A stretch of 64,000 bases of DNA from Tetrahymena elliotti 4EA (GCA_000231825.2 JH720320.1:500019-564018); one strand, 5' to 3'; counted from the first letter of the stretch, positions 39,145 to 52,902 are shown. The notes: generated from the letters alone by a model not told the origin. Numbers and translations: made by a program.

Positions 39145-40062
39145 TTTTTAATATTTTTAAAATATTTTTTATTATGAGAATTTATATTCAATTTTAAAAT
39201 TTTAATAATTTATTTAGGATAAAAATTAAAATCAAAAAATGTTAATAAAATATGAGCGAATATTCAGATATTTCATATCAAGGTCTCGTATTTTGTTTTA
39301 TTTTTAAGATTTTTTCATTGAAAAAAAATATTTTTGATGATTAAAAAATTTCTATATTGCTAAAATTTTTTACTTAGATTTCTTTTTCCTATTAAAGAAA
39401 ATAATAAATTAAATATTTTGTTGAAAAAACTATAACTTTGTTTCCTTAAAAACAAATTTATGTTGAGTTGATAATCAATTTGATTCAAAAAAACTAGATA
39501 TTTTATTGAGAGTATCTTAATTGTAAATTGAGAAAATAATCTCCAAAAAATTAAATATTTTTGAAGAAATAAACTTGAACAAAAATAATTTTATCTTGTA
39601 ATTAATCAAATTTTTCTTCTAAAATTATAAAGAAAATCCTTCAAAGTTAACATCTCATTTTTAGATAAAAATTCTTTTAAGTTTTAGGATTTAACTATTT
39701 GGCTTATGTTTCCAAATTTTTAAATTTATCTTTTTTTTTATTCTGAGAAAATTATTTTATTTTTCTGATTTTGAAATGAGAAATAGTGAATTATTTTTAA
39801 AAGAAATAAAAAAGTGAAATTATTAAATCATTTTTGTTGATTTAGTAATAAAAATAGACTGAATTCTGAAAAACCACATATAATTTCTGAAGATTTTTAA
39901 TAATTAATCTTCTTTAAAAGCATCTATATCTTTAATAAGCATTAAAATTTCATTTAGTATTAAATTTTTAGATTTGACTAAAGCAAAATCTCTTTTACAT
40001 AGTAATATATTTATTTTAAAATCTTAGAAAAATCATAGAAGTTTTAGTTCTAAATAGTAATA
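39145..40062. other. intergenic region
   Basis: 918 nt of AT-rich DNA between the 5S cluster and the TCF25-like gene. No frame or motif supported. Confidence 0.5.
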
Positions 40063-42476
40063 ATGAGTTCAAGATAAGCAAGAAAACTTTTAAAGGAATA
40101 ATAGGAAAAAAAAGTGTAAGAAGAAGCAAATAAGGCTCTTTAAAATAAAGATGAAGATGACAATTAAGAAGAAGAAGCTCCCAAATAAAAGAAGGCTGGA
40201 TTCTTTGATTTGATGAGTGGTTCAAGTGAAGAAGATAGTGAAAATGATGATGATGATAATAGTGATGAAGAAGATGAAGAAGAAACAGAAGAAGAAAAGG
40301 CAGAAAGATTAAAAATAGAAGAAGAAGAAAAAAGAAAGAGGGAAGAAGAATAAAAGAAGTTAGAGGAAGAGCTTGAAAAAAAGCGTAAGTTAAAAGAAGA
40401 AAAGGCAAATAAGAAAAAAAGCAAATAGTAAAATGATGAAATTGAATTAGATTAGATTTTGAAAAGAGTTGAGGAAGAAGAGAAGAAACAAAACTTTTAA
40501 GATGAAGAATAAAAAGTTAATGCAGATTTTAATAGAGTCAATGAATTAGAATTAGAATCTACTTTACAAATTATCAAAGCAAAGTTGAATTATAACAAAG
40601 AACTTTCTAAGTACTTTAAGGGTGCAAAATTAACTGATAATAAAAAGGTTGATGAAAATGAAGAAATTCAATAATTAGGACTTAGAAATAAGCGTTTAGC
40701 TAGAATGTATTTGAATTCTTAAAAGAAAAAGATAAAAAGTATTAAGTAACTTAATTTAGTTCATGATGATAAACCTCGTTAGCCTATGCCAGAGAAGTTT
40801 ACTTGTGAATTTGTTGGAGAAAACAAGCTTGGTTAAAGGTTATACACTTTCAAGCCTACTCCTAAATATGAGAGTCTCCAAGTAAAAATATTTTAACTTT
40901 TTTTATTAATTTTAATAGAAAAAATATTGAATTAAAATATTTATTTTTGTAAAAATAGCAAGTTTATTTGTCAGTTTAAAATGAAATGGATCCTTAGGCT
41001 GTTTTTGATTTTGTTACTTAAAACCCTTATCATGCAGATGGTTTATACAACTTATTCGAATTCTACAGATTACAAGGAAAGTTTAAAGAAGCTAATGCTA
41101 TGCTTGAATAGATTTTATACATCTATGAGGACTGCTTTGGATTTGAATTTTCACAAATTTTTGATGACAAAAAAAATAGATTTTGCTTATCAGTAGAAAA
41201 TAACAAGTATGGAGCCACTTTCTTTGCAGCTTTACTAAAGTTTGTTGATTTATTAGGCAAAAAGGGATGCTATAGAGCAGCATTAGAATATAATAAAGTT
41301 TTGCTTAAAATGAATCCAGAAAGTGATCCTGCTGGTGCATTACTCTGTCTTGACTATAATTCACTCAGTTGCAAAGCTTATGATTACTTGATATACTTTG
41401 CTAAAAATTTTGCTTATGAGTTATATTAGAATCCTAAGTACTCTATCTAATACATGCCAAACTTTATATATTCTTGTTCCTTGGCTAAATTCTCTAAAAT
41501 TATGCTTCCTCCTCTTTCAAAAAAGTAATTTTTTCCTCAGTTTATAAAAAATCATTTTATTTAACAATTCAATTTAATATAATATTCTAGTAAATAAGAA
41601 GTTGAACCACCTGCTATTGGTACAATGATTGATTTTAAGGAAGAAGACTTCGATAAAGCAATCGATTTTAACAGAAATCATATTGATGATAGTCATAACG
41701 TTCTTATTTTAACTGCTATCTTATTATATCCTAAATTGATTAAAAATATGTGCCTTGTTAATGAATTCCATAAAGCTCCTTTAGGTCACTCTTTACTTAA
41801 AGACTGGTAGAAGAAGAGCTTAAAAGATATTTTGGATCATAAACTATTCAGTGATGACACAGCTTAACCTTACTATGCATTTTTGGGATTACAAAATAAC
41901 TAAGATGTTGAAGGATTAAACAAATTATTTGAAATTTATGTTGAAAGATCAAAGATTGTTTGGAAAGATAACAAAATTATGCTTTGGATTAAAGCTGCTA
42001 CAGGATTTATTTTAAATATGTTTGATAAAAAATCTTTTGATTATGATGAATTTGTTTAGAATTTATGTCTTGGAGCTGAAAAAAATATACTTCCTTTCAG
42101 TTTGAATCGTTACAGAGTTCTACAAAAAGCTAACTTTAGTGATCACATCGAAAGACTTGACTTAAATAACATTTAAGATAATGTTAATATGGAAGCTGCT
42201 AATGATCCTGTTTAAAATCCTAACTATAACCCAATAAACACTAACTAATCATTCTTCTAATTGCTTACTTAAAGTTTGTTGCCTTGGGTTCATTTGCCAA
42301 CATAAGCTAATAACTAAAACAATAACAATGAGAACAATAATGCAGAAAATATGAACATGCCTGACCTCGACAACTTAAATGAATAATAACTCATGGAGCT
42401 TATGTAGCAAGCTCAATATTTAGATGACGAAGAAGATGATGATGAAGACTATGAAGATGAAGATTAAGCAAATTGA
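40063..42476 (+). CDS. TCF25: TCF25/Rqc1-family protein (ribosome quality control)
   Basis: Exons 40063-40881, 40959-41524, 41591-42476; 756 aa. Introns of 77 and 66 nt (GTAAAA..TAG, GTAATT..TAG) keep phase. The first 150 residues are strongly charged, with acidic runs and a Lys-rich stretch, as in TCF25/Nulp1. The conserved core is recognisable: 'QNPYHADGLYNLFEFYRLQG', then 'FDDKKNRFCLSVENNKYGAT' (human TCF25 has the equivalent Arg-Pro-Glu-Asn-Arg-Ser-Phe region), 'KKGCYRAALEYNKVLLKMNP' and 'YMPNFIYSCSLAKF'. The C-terminus is acidic and ends in Asp/Glu runs. In yeast, Rqc1 works with Ltn1 and Cdc48 on stalled 60S subunits; the same role is inferred here. Family assignment is firm; the first start codon is used. 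Confidence 0.9.
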
Positions 42477-43290
42477 AGAAATTCCATATTTATTATCTGA
42501 TTAATATAATTTAAGTTTTTATTTAATTTATTCTATTATTTCATGTAAAATCCATGCTCTTTTCTAAATTTTAATTAAAGCATTTTATAAAAATATTTTA
42601 CATCCTTAAATATATTCAAATCAAAGAACTTTCTCATTATTTGATAATATCTTATTTTAATTATCATATTTTATTATGAAATATTTAATATTCATCACTA
42701 TTCAATTATGAAAAAGAACCACTTCTTTTTATTTGAGAATATTGATTCAGCTATTATTTTTAATTTATTAAAAATTTGAAATAAGATTGTTTCTATTTAG
42801 TTATTTATTAATTTTACTGTCAAACAATTTAAAATGTTTTCTAATAACACTGCAAAATTTTTGAGCTTTTTTTTAAATATCAATTATGGTAGACTTTCAA
42901 TTTTGATAAAAATTGCATACAAATAAAGAAAAAAGTGATAAAGTTATGAAAGGAGTTTAAATAAATGAATTAGAATGGCTATAAAGAGAATCTTTGAAAG
43001 AAAGGAATGAGATAAATAAACCTAATGAAGCATATAAATATATTGAATGATTTGCAAATAAATTGTTTATTTATTTTATTATACTATTAATAAATATAAA
43101 TTGGTTGATCAAAATATCTTTGTCTAACAAATAAATAATTACTAATTTTCATATTGATATTGAATAAGATAAATAAACTTAGCATATAAATATACATAAA
43201 TACATCTATATATATAGTTAATAGTATAAATAAGGATATAATTAATCTATCGTTTCAATATCTAATATAGAATCATTTTGCTACTTACAA
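42477..43290. other. intergenic region
   Basis: 814 nt of AT-rich DNA between the TCF25-like gene and RPC1, both on the plus strand. It presumably holds the RPC1 promoter; no motif can be named. Confidence 0.5.
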
Positions 43291-46200
43291 ATGAGTGTAA
43301 TTTAGCCTTTAAGATAGTTGAAGGAGACAAAAAGGATGTAATAGTTTTTACAATTTAGCATGAAGCTTTCGTTTATTCATTTCTTGATTTATCAATTAAT
43401 CAATTTCTGAAATGATTGAAATCCTTATTAAATTAAGAATTTTGTCTTCTAATATGAAGCTTTATATTTCTTTTTAAAATATATTACAGTGGTAGCATCC
43501 AGTACAGCATCTTATCTACTAATGAAATTATTGATATGGCTGAAGTATGTCTTGATGAACCCTCCTTTTACAATTAAACAACTCGCGCACCTTTAAATCG
43601 TGGTCCTTTAGATTTAAGAATGGTAGAATATTGAATTTATTCTGAATATTAGCATTTAAAAAGAGTGATGACGAATACAATTTAATATGAAATACACTCT
43701 AAAAAGATATGATATTTATGGATTTAAAATTCTTAAAATTATTCTAGAATTTATTTTAAAAAACTATTTTTATTTTGCAAATTTACATTTTAATAAAAAT
43801 TATCAAATAGGGTCCTTCTATGCGTGAAAATAATTTGAAATGCTAAACTTGTAATTAAGAAATGCTTGAATGTCCAGGTCATTTTGGTTATATTAAATTG
43901 GCCTTACCAATATTCCATATAGGTTTCTTTGGTGATGTTATTAACATTCTTTAATGCATATGCAAGGTAAAACTATTCCTTACTTCTCCTTATTGATTAG
44001 CAAGATAAACCTATATATATTACATAATTCTTCTCCTAATTCATAATTTAAAGTGTCTCTGAAATGACAAGAATCAATAAATGAAATTTCTATCATTTTA
44101 ACACTATTTTAATTTATTTTGATGGTAAATAAAGAACTGTGGCAAGGTTTTATTAGATGATGATGAAAAATTCAACTCCGTCAAAAGAATACAAAAGGCT
44201 ATTGATGACAAAAATTATCAGTTGAGAGCAGACTTATATGTAAAGATGAGAAAAGAATGCAAGAAAGGTGCTAACTAAAAATGCCGATCTTGTGGTTACA
44301 AAAATGGCCCTCTTAAGAAAATGCCTAAGATGCCTACAACAATTAGTTTTTCTGATTAAACAAAGTTAGAATAAGATTTTCGTGATATTAGAGAGTCTGA
44401 AGACATATTTTAAGAGGTATTTTATTAAACCTTCACATTATAACAACAGAAAAATTCTATTTAAAATTTAAGATTAAAATTACTATTATTAATTAAATAG
44501 AATTTAAGAAAAATTTTGGAAAGTAAAAATATGAAAGAAATGATTGAAATATTGAATCCATTAGAGACTTATAAAATATTCAGAAAAATCCCAGAAGATG
44601 AAATTTTACTCTTTAACATTCAATAAAATCATCCTTGTGATTTAATTTTAACTCACATTATTGCACCCCCAGCTTGTATCAGACCTACAGTAAAAGAAGG
44701 TGAATCTAATGTTCGTCATGATGATCTTACTGTTAAGATAAGAGATTTCTTAGACAGAAATAAAAGGTGAATTTTATATTTCAATTTTGTTTATCTAAAT
44801 TTCAAAAAAATAAAAAAGAATTGCTTAAATGATAGAAGAAGGTGAAGATTTAATTAAGATAAATTAAGAATGGTTCCTATTATAATGCTCTCATGCACAT
44901 TATTTAAATGCTGAAACACCAAATTTGCCTTTCAAAATGGATAAAGATTTTGGTAAAAAAGATATTAGAGCTCTTGCACAAAGATTAAAAGGTAAAAAAG
45001 GTAGATTTAGAGGTAATCTCTCTGGTAAGAGATCCAACTTTACAGGTAGAACAGTTATTTCTCCAGATCCTAATATTCCCATAGATAATGTAAACAATCA
45101 TTTATTTTAACTAATATAATCTTATTATCCATATCACAGGTAGTAGTTCCTGAATACATGGCAAAGATTCTCACTTTCCCTGAATAAGTTAATGCCATCA
45201 ATATCGAAAGACTAAAAAAATTAGTTATTAATGGACCTGAAAAATATCCAGGTGCTCACTATATCATAGCAAAAGATACTGAAGATAAATTTAATTTATC
45301 TATTGATAACAGAAGAAAGAAAGCAGATGAATTAAAAATTGGTGATATTGTAGAAAGACATATACAAAATGGAGAAATATTGCTTTTTAACAGACAGCCT
45401 TCATTGCATAGAATTTCAATTATGGCTTTCAAGTAAATTTACTTTAAAAAAACTAGATTTGTTTTTATTTTTCAATCAATATATTTAAATCAAAAATTTT
45501 TGAATTTTAAAAGATTTTATTTGATTTTAGTGTCAATTTAACTTTAACAAAACAATTATTTTAATAAACAGAGCTAACATATAGAAATGGAACACAATTA
45601 GATTTAATGAATGTTGCTGTGCTCCTTTCAATGCTGATTTTGATGGCGATGAAATGAATATTCACGTTCCTTAAACTATAGAAGCTAGAGCTGAGGCTTA
45701 ATATCTTCTTGATGTCAAATAAAATTTAATTAGTCCTAAAAATGGTGAGGTAAAAAATATGCTATTTTAAATTACAATATTATGCTCCAAACAAATATTC
45801 AGTTAATTAATTTTAAATTTATTTTAAATAAAGTCAATTATTGCTTTGATTCAAGATTTCTTAACTACTGCTTACTTAATTACCCATAAAGATATGTTTT
45901 TTGATAGAGCTGCTTTTTGTTAATGCTGCACTTACTTTAGTGATGGTATTGAAAGAATTGATTTACCTCCACCTGCTATTATTCTGCCTGTTGGTAAGAT
46001 TGAATTTAGAAAAATAGTTTTTAATTTATTTTTACTTTTTAGAAATGTGGACTGGAAAGCAGATTATAGATGTTATTTTGAGACCTAATAGATACAGCAA
46101 CGTTATCGTTAATCTTATTTTAAAAGAAAAGTGTTATGACACTAAAAAAGATAGAGGTGTTATGTGCCCTACTGATGGTTATGTAGTCTTTTAAACTTCA

Positions 46201-47432
46201 GAATTGATGTGCGGTAATCTTGGTAAAACTACTTTAGGTTCAGGTAATAAAAATGGTTTATTTTACAGATTAAGTAGAGATAATTCTTAATATATGGCTG
46301 CTTCTGTTATGAGTAGATTTGCTAAATTATCTGCTCGTTGGATTACTAACTATGGTATGACAATAGGTATTAGCGATGTTACACCTTCTCCAAGTCTCAA
46401 CAAAATCAATGAAAAAAAGAAAGATGAGGCGTAAAATTAAAATTTAGTTGAAAAAAAGTTAAATTTTACATTTTTTTTATAGCATCGATTCTTGTAAATT
46501 CTAGAGTATTATCTTTACTAATTCTATTGGTAAGCTAGATATGCAAACAGTATCAGATAGAAAAAAGCTTGTTGAAGCTGAAATTAGTAAAACTTTGAAT
46601 CAAGTCAGAGAAGACATAGGTTCTAATTGTAATAAGTAATTGCCACCTACTAATGGTCCTCTTATTATGGCTACATGTGGTTCAAAAGGTTCAGCTACTA
46701 ACCTTTCTTAAATGATTGGTTGTGTCGGTTAGTAAATTATTGGTGGTCGAAGAGTTCCTAATGGTTTTACAGGACGTACTCTTCCTCACTTTGAAAAGGA
46801 TGAAATATTCCCTCATCCAGAAGCTATGGGTTTCGTTAGAAATTCTTTCTTTACAGGTTTAAGTGCACCTGAATTTTTCTTCCACACAATGGCTGGTCGT
46901 GAATCTCTAGTTGATACAGCTGTCAAAACTGCAGATACAGGGTAAAAATAAACATTTATAAAACCTTCTATAATAAATTAATTTTAAAAATGCATAGTTA
47001 TATGAGTAGAAGATTGGTTAAAATGCTTGAAGATTTATCAGTTAATTATGATCTCACTATTAGAACTTGTGATAAAAAAGAATTGGTTCAGTTTAGATAT
47101 GGTGGTGATGGTATTTGCCCTTGGATGTCCGAAGAAAAAGTAACTGATAAGAGTATTCCTATTGACCTTGAAACAATGCTAAAGTATGTCAAATCAATTG
47201 CTCCCATTAACTATAATAGAGAATAACCTTTGTATCCCTATTAGATTTTCCAAATATGTTTGGAAGAGTTAAAGAGAACTAAAATGGATTACATTCCTGA
47301 ATTGAGTTTAGAACCTATGTAAAACTCTTCTTATAACAGAGAGTTTGATTAAGTCTACATACAATAACAATTAAATAGCACAGAAAATAAGTTTGATGTC
47401 CAATTAGTAATTTTTTTATTCATGAATTTTCT

Positions 47433-47467
<35 letters not shown>

Positions 47468-49080
47468 TCATTTTACCATTTTAAGGTAAAAGAACCTTTA
47501 GAGTACTTTAAGGACTCAGTAAGTCTATTTATCAAGTAAATCTGCTAAAAAATAATGAAAGTAAGAACTTAACTTGGGTTAACTCCTGGTGATATTGAAT
47601 CACCTGAAAATACAAACAGTATTCATGTTGATAACACTATCCACATTACAAAGAGACAAATCCACTACTTCTTCAAAACTCTTTGGGAAAGATATCCTTA
47701 GATGCTTGTCGAACCTGGAGAGGCAGTAGGTGCTGTTGGTGCTACATCAATATCTGAACCGGCTACTTAAATGACATTAAAATCTTTTCAGTAAATTGAA
47801 AATAATTTATTCTTAAAAAAAATTTATTTTAAATAAATCAAATCCACATATCCACTAATTTAATAAAAAATTTATAATAAATTTGATAAAATGTTGAGTA
47901 TTAATTTTATAAAATAGCTTTGCTGGTGTTGCTAGTATGAATATTACATAGGGTGTACCAAGAATGAAAGAAATTATAGATGCTGCTAAGAAAATTAGCA
48001 CTCCAATCATTGATGTGAAGTTACTTCCTCAATATTCGAGTGAACACTGTTATAGATCAATTCGTTTACAAATTGAAAAGACTTATTTGGGTGAAATTAG
48101 TAACTTTTATCAAGAAGTCTATTCACCTAAAGATTGTCATCTTTATATTGAGTATAATAAGAAAAAATTAGAATAATTTAGAATTTATGGATTAGAAATA
48201 CCCTTGTCAAGTATTAAAAAAGGTAATTTTTTCTTTCTTTAATTTTATTTTTCATTTTTTTTCACTTTATTAGGAATTCTTGAAATTGCTAAAGATATTA
48301 AGGAAGATTAAATTATTGCTGTTAAGGATTAAGATCTCTAGCCAGTTGGTATTAAAATTAATCCAGGAAATGATGTTAAGAAGAATGTCTTCTTTAAAAT
48401 TTAAAACTGGAAAAAGATTCTTCCTGGAGCTGTTGTTTCAGGTATGAAAGATGTAAAGAGAGTCAGTATTTCAAAAGATAAGAAAAAGGGAGATAAAAAT
48501 GAATACAAATTTGATTTATTTGTTGAAGGTAACTCTTTTAGATAAGTTCTTCAACTTGATTAGGTTGACTTTGCAAATACTTTATCTGTTGATATTTTTG
48601 AAGTTCTATAAATTTTGGGAGTTGAAGCTGCTAGAAAGACAATTATTAATGAAATTACTAAAACTATCAAATCCCATTCTCTTAATGTTGATAGACGTCA
48701 CTTAATTTTAGTTGCCGATGTTCTTACTTCAAAGGGTAAATTCTTTTTATTTTTATTACTTAATATGTAAAAATAATGTCTAAACAAAAAAAGGTCGTTT
48801 ACATGGTTCAACAAGATAAGGTATTAATAGTATGAAAGACTCAACACTGATGTTGGCATCATTTGAAAAAACAACTGAAATATTATATAATGCTGCCTTA
48901 TAAGGAAGAAAAGACACATTAGAAGGTGTTTCTGAAAGAATTATTATTGGTTAAAATATTCCTATGGGTACAGGAACATTTAATTTGCTATATGGAAACA
49001 GAAGTATTGTCCAGAAAAAAAAGAAGAAAATAATTTCATCTAAAGTTAAATTTACTCCTCTTTTCAAAGAGTCTAAATGA
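43291..49080 (+). CDS. RPC1: RNA polymerase III largest subunit (RPC1)
   Basis: Sixteen exons: 43291-43337, 43490-43622, 43811-43966, 44135-44416, 44501-44766, 44819-45089, 45140-45432, 45572-45749, 45834-45993, 46043-46430, 46483-46941, 46998-47406, 47486-47790, 47918-48222, 48274-48735, 48794-49080; 1466 aa. All joins keep phase and match the family. Visible landmarks: Zn-binding clamp cysteines ('[17 protein letters not shown]', 'CKNCGK', 'CRSCGY'), '[17 protein letters not shown]', 'FNRQPSLHR', catalytic '[10 protein letters not shown]' (residues 503-512, binding Mg2+), bridge-helix region '[20 protein letters not shown]', trigger-loop region '[10 protein letters not shown]' and the C-terminal '[11 protein letters not shown]'. 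'[20 protein letters not shown]' and the exon-1 '[15 protein letters not shown]' fit Pol III rather than Pol I or II, and there is no Pol II heptad tail. It makes 5S rRNA and tRNAs in the nucleus. The '[10 protein letters not shown]' segment departs from the usual Ala-Gln-Ser-Ile-Gly-Glu-Pro. Confidence 0.95.
47432..47468. repeat. TTTA microsatellite in RPC1 intron 12
   Basis: About nine tandem TTTA units inside the intron 47407-47485. Confidence 0.9.
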
Positions 49081-50036
49081 AGCTTCTGTAAAATTATTGC
49101 GAAGCTTGCTATAATTGCATCTTCTAAAATATTTAATTTTATAAATATAACCATTTCAAAATAATTTATTTTTATATCTATTGCTCATCATTTACAAGTA
49201 TTTTAAAGCTATGTAAAAAATTAATAATCTTTATTAATTTAATATCAATACTATCATCATTAAAATTGAAAATATTTATAAATCATTTTAATCAATTTTA
49301 AAAGCCAGAAAATAAAGTGTATAAATTATTTAATTTTGTAAGTTTGAAAACAATTTATCACATTATTTAAAATATAAGTTTTGATATGGAAGAATGAATT
49401 CAGTTATAAATTAAACATAAAAAATGTAATTGATTGATTCCTTAATCTATGTTATTATCACAAATAAATCTTATGTTAAGAATAGATTATTGTTTTTTAC
49501 CTGGATTAATAAAATCAAAATCTATTTTAGAAAATACAACAGCATTTAAAATAATTGCAGATTTAAATGAATTATCTGATTTCATTGGAGAAAAGTAATA
49601 ATAAACAAATAATTCCTATTATTATCATTATAATTTACATTTATTATAAAACCTTCTTTTTAAAAATGTGCTTTGCCTTGGATTAATTAGTAAAATCATC
49701 AGTTTAATTATTTTTGAATAAATGCTGCATCTTATATTATGTTATTTTTTGCTTTAATTCGATTTGAATTATTAAAATGAATGATTTGATTGCTTGAAAA
49801 ACAGATAAATTAATAAAAAATATATTTTTTAATAAAATTTCGCAATTTTTAATTTCTTAATAAGAAAAATTTCATCTAAATATACAAAAAGGTAGGTTAG
49901 CAATTAATTACCAAAATAAATAAACTCTGAAGAATCCAATAAAATTTCAGATCTAAAAAATCATTTGAGGGTTGTCTTATTAGCTAAGAAACCATTAAAT
50001 AACAAAAATTAAAAGAAAAATAGAATTTATTTGCAG
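49081..50036. other. intergenic region
   Basis: 956 nt of AT-rich DNA between RPC1 and the aspartic protease gene, both on the plus strand. No further gene supported. Confidence 0.5.
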
Positions 50037-52084
50037 ATGATTTCTAATAAAAATATTTTTGTAGCAATATTTTTAATAGTTTTTGCCTAGTCAATATTAG
50101 TAAACTGCCAAAAAGACAAAGTAAAAATTCATGAATTCAAAATATGTCAAAGCAGTACAACCAAGAGATTATTAAAAAGTGCTTCTGATTAGGGTTTAGA
50201 ACCTACCAATGCTGATAGCTTAGAAAAAAAATAAGAAGATGGTTCACAAATTCTTTTACCTCTGACTAATATGCTAAATTTGCATTATGATACTGAATTA
50301 TACTTCGGAAAGAATAAGTAGCCATTTAAATTAATTATAGATACAGGATCTACTGCTTTATGGATTCCTGATGTAGATTGTATCAATTGCAAAGAAAGTA
50401 ATTTATGGAAGCTTTATAATTGTGATAAGAGCAGCACTTGCCATAGTCAAAATAAAGATGAAACAATACACATAGAATATGGAGTAGGTTCAGTGGAAGG
50501 CTATGTTGTGAAGGAGAATATATATTTAAGTGATAAGGACTAAACTGGATTTGAATATGAATTCTTGTTAGTAAAGAATGTAACTAATTTTAAAGTTTTG
50601 TAAATTTAAGGAATCATAGGTAAACAAACATTCTTACTAATTCTTAGTATTTAAATTTACACAAAATAGATTCAATTGAATTTTTCTAAACGTTAGGATA
50701 GGCCCGTGTGTGTTTTTTCTTTTAATTTTATAACACATACAAAAAACTATAAATAAATTATCAAAAAAACATCATAGATTTTTTTACTTATTTTGTAATG
50801 AACTCGAATTTAACATCTGCAAATAAATATTTCAATCTAATTTATTCAAGTAAAAAAAAATTTTGGATCTTGCTCTTAAATGTTTAGAAAAAATTGTTTA
50901 TTTATTTCTTTAGCAAATTGAAATGAAATTGAAATATTTGATAAAAGAATGAGCAGAATAATGTATTTATTAAATTTATTACTTTTTATTTATATTCCAC
51001 AATAGGTTTAGGCAGAGAAGAAAGCAGTGAGTTTGATCATTAGACAATTCTGGGAAGTATGAAAAAGAAAGGTGTTATTGATTAAAAAGTTTTCTCATTA
51101 TTTTTAAGTGATTCTAGCTGTTTAGGAAACAGCGTATTAGTTTTTGGAGGTTATAATGAAGATTACACCCATGGTCCTATTTCTTATATCAGTGTAAACA
51201 CAAATGAAATGTGGAGTGTTGAAATATAATCAGCTGCTTTAGCTTTAGATTATTAAACAGATTCTAAAAATTAAGAAGGTGAAAAGAAAAAATCAATGTT
51301 ATAGCTCTCTACTGATACAGTTATTATAGATAGTGGCACCACAAAAGTTGTTCTTCCTAAGCCAGATCTTAATGCACTAATGGAGTCATTGAAATAGGAT
51401 TTTAATATTGTTTGTGAATTAGAAAAGCGTTCAGCCACAGCTGAAATTTTTACCTTAGTATGTGCTGAATCAGATTCTTCTAAATACCCTTCTTTTGTTT
51501 TTACTTTAGGTTCTTCTCCATAAGAAAAAAAGGAATTTGAACTTACAGGTGAAGAGTACATAGAATCATGCTACTACCATTTACAGGTACGTAAATGTGC
51601 TTTACGCTTCCAATATGTAGAAACTGATTATATTTTGTTAGGAGATACTTTCCTTCGTAAATATTACACTATCTTTGATATGGATAATTAAAGAATAGGA
51701 TTTGCATTAGCTAAAGTAATTTAACCAAAACCTTTCTATGAAACACCTATTTTTAGTGCTTATCTAGGTTTGGCCATAACAATCGGATTTCTCTTATTTT
51801 TCTTAATAATTTGCAAGATTCGCTCAATATGGTAAGATAGAGCTTTTGAAAGGTTGCACTCTGTCAAAGCTTAGTCTGACTCTCCCCCTAACACTACAGG
51901 ACCTGATGATCTTCATAATCATCAAAGAGCTGGACATATAGAAATGTAACAAGGAAACGATTAAAGCTTAGAAGATCCTAATGATATTTCTGAAGAAATC
52001 TCTCAAGACGATATTTCTGATATAGATTAATCCTAAAATAAGAATTAACAATCTTACAGATTACCTGTTCAGAAAAAAGATTGA
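50037..52084 (+). CDS. membrane-anchored pepsin-like aspartic protease
   Basis: Exons 50037-50619 and 51006-52084; 553 aa. The intron (386 nt, GTAAAC..TAG) sits just before the conserved Gly-Leu-Gly. An N-terminal signal peptide (residues 8-24) leads into a propeptide-like stretch. The two catalytic motifs are intact: 'LIIDTGSTALWIP' with Asp102 and 'VIIDSGTTKVVLP' with Asp303. 'IQGIIGLGREESSEFD', 'VLVFGGYN' and 'ILLGDTFLRKYYTIFDMDNQ' are further pepsin-family (A1) landmarks. A single hydrophobic helix ('AYLGLAITIGFLLFFLIIC') near residues 430-450 is followed by a 100-residue acidic cytoplasmic tail, so it should be a type I membrane enzyme of the secretory or endosomal system. The same family occurs as a degenerate copy at 36294-37463. 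Confidence 0.93.
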
Positions 52085-52325
52085 ATAATTTTAATTCAAA
52101 AATAGATTAAAAATAGAATTGGATTGTTTATTCTAAAATTTCAATTCTTATTTTCAAAATACAAATTATGGAAAATAATTTAATAATTTATAAAACCATT
52201 TGATTTGTATTCATATTCATTTGAATTTCAGCTGTGATTAAAATTAATTTAAATAAATGAAGAATCATTATTAAAAACACATACTTCTTTTACCAAATTT
52301 ATAAAATCTTTTTGTTTTTTGCAAA

Positions 52326-52770
52326 GTAATATTATAACAACTCTTTAAATTATGAAATAAATCTATCAATTAACTTTACTTTAGAAAGGAAAAGTTGATT
52401 CTAAACTTGTTAAATGTTTTAATAAAAGTAAGAACAAAAAATAAATAAAATTGATTGATTGATTTATTTATTTTGAAATGTAATGACAAGTCAGAAGAAA
52501 TGTGTTTGGTGATTTATACATATAAATTATCAAATCCATTTGTTTTGTTCATAGTAAAACATAAATAGCTCTTAAAATTATAATATAAATCTAATGATTA
52601 CTATTACTCAAGAATGGAAGAGTTCATTTTAAATTTTTTGAATGAAAAAAACAGAAAACAAACAAACAAAATTAATTGATAGATTTTAAAATTTACAAAA
52701 AAGAAGTCAGAAGAAATGTATTTGATAATTTGTACATATAAATTATATAAAACTGAAAGAATAATAGTAA
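52326..52770. repeat. degenerate tandem duplication, about 216-nt unit
   Basis: The anchor 'GTCAGAAGAAATG' occurs at 52490 and 52706, each followed by related sequence ending in 'ACATATAAATTAT'. The blocks preceding each anchor (from 52326 and from 52554) also align in order with many differences, implying an old tandem duplication. Confidence 0.65.
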
Positions 52771-52872
52771 GTTTTGTATTTATTTATTTAGTTTATTAAT
52801 TAAATACTTTAAAGTGTTTGGTTGTTTAATTATTTAATTTATTTTTTATAATTTGTGTTATTATTTCTTTAA

Positions 52873-52902
52873 TCCTACCTACCTACCTACCTATCTATCT
52901 AT
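52873..52902. repeat. CCTA/CTAT microsatellite
   Basis: Tandem CCTA units grading into CTAT units. Confidence 0.85.

Noticed and set aside
40016..40424. Minus-strand frames rich in Leu or Ser
   Set aside because: Antisense of the acidic/Lys-rich N-terminus of the TCF25-like gene.
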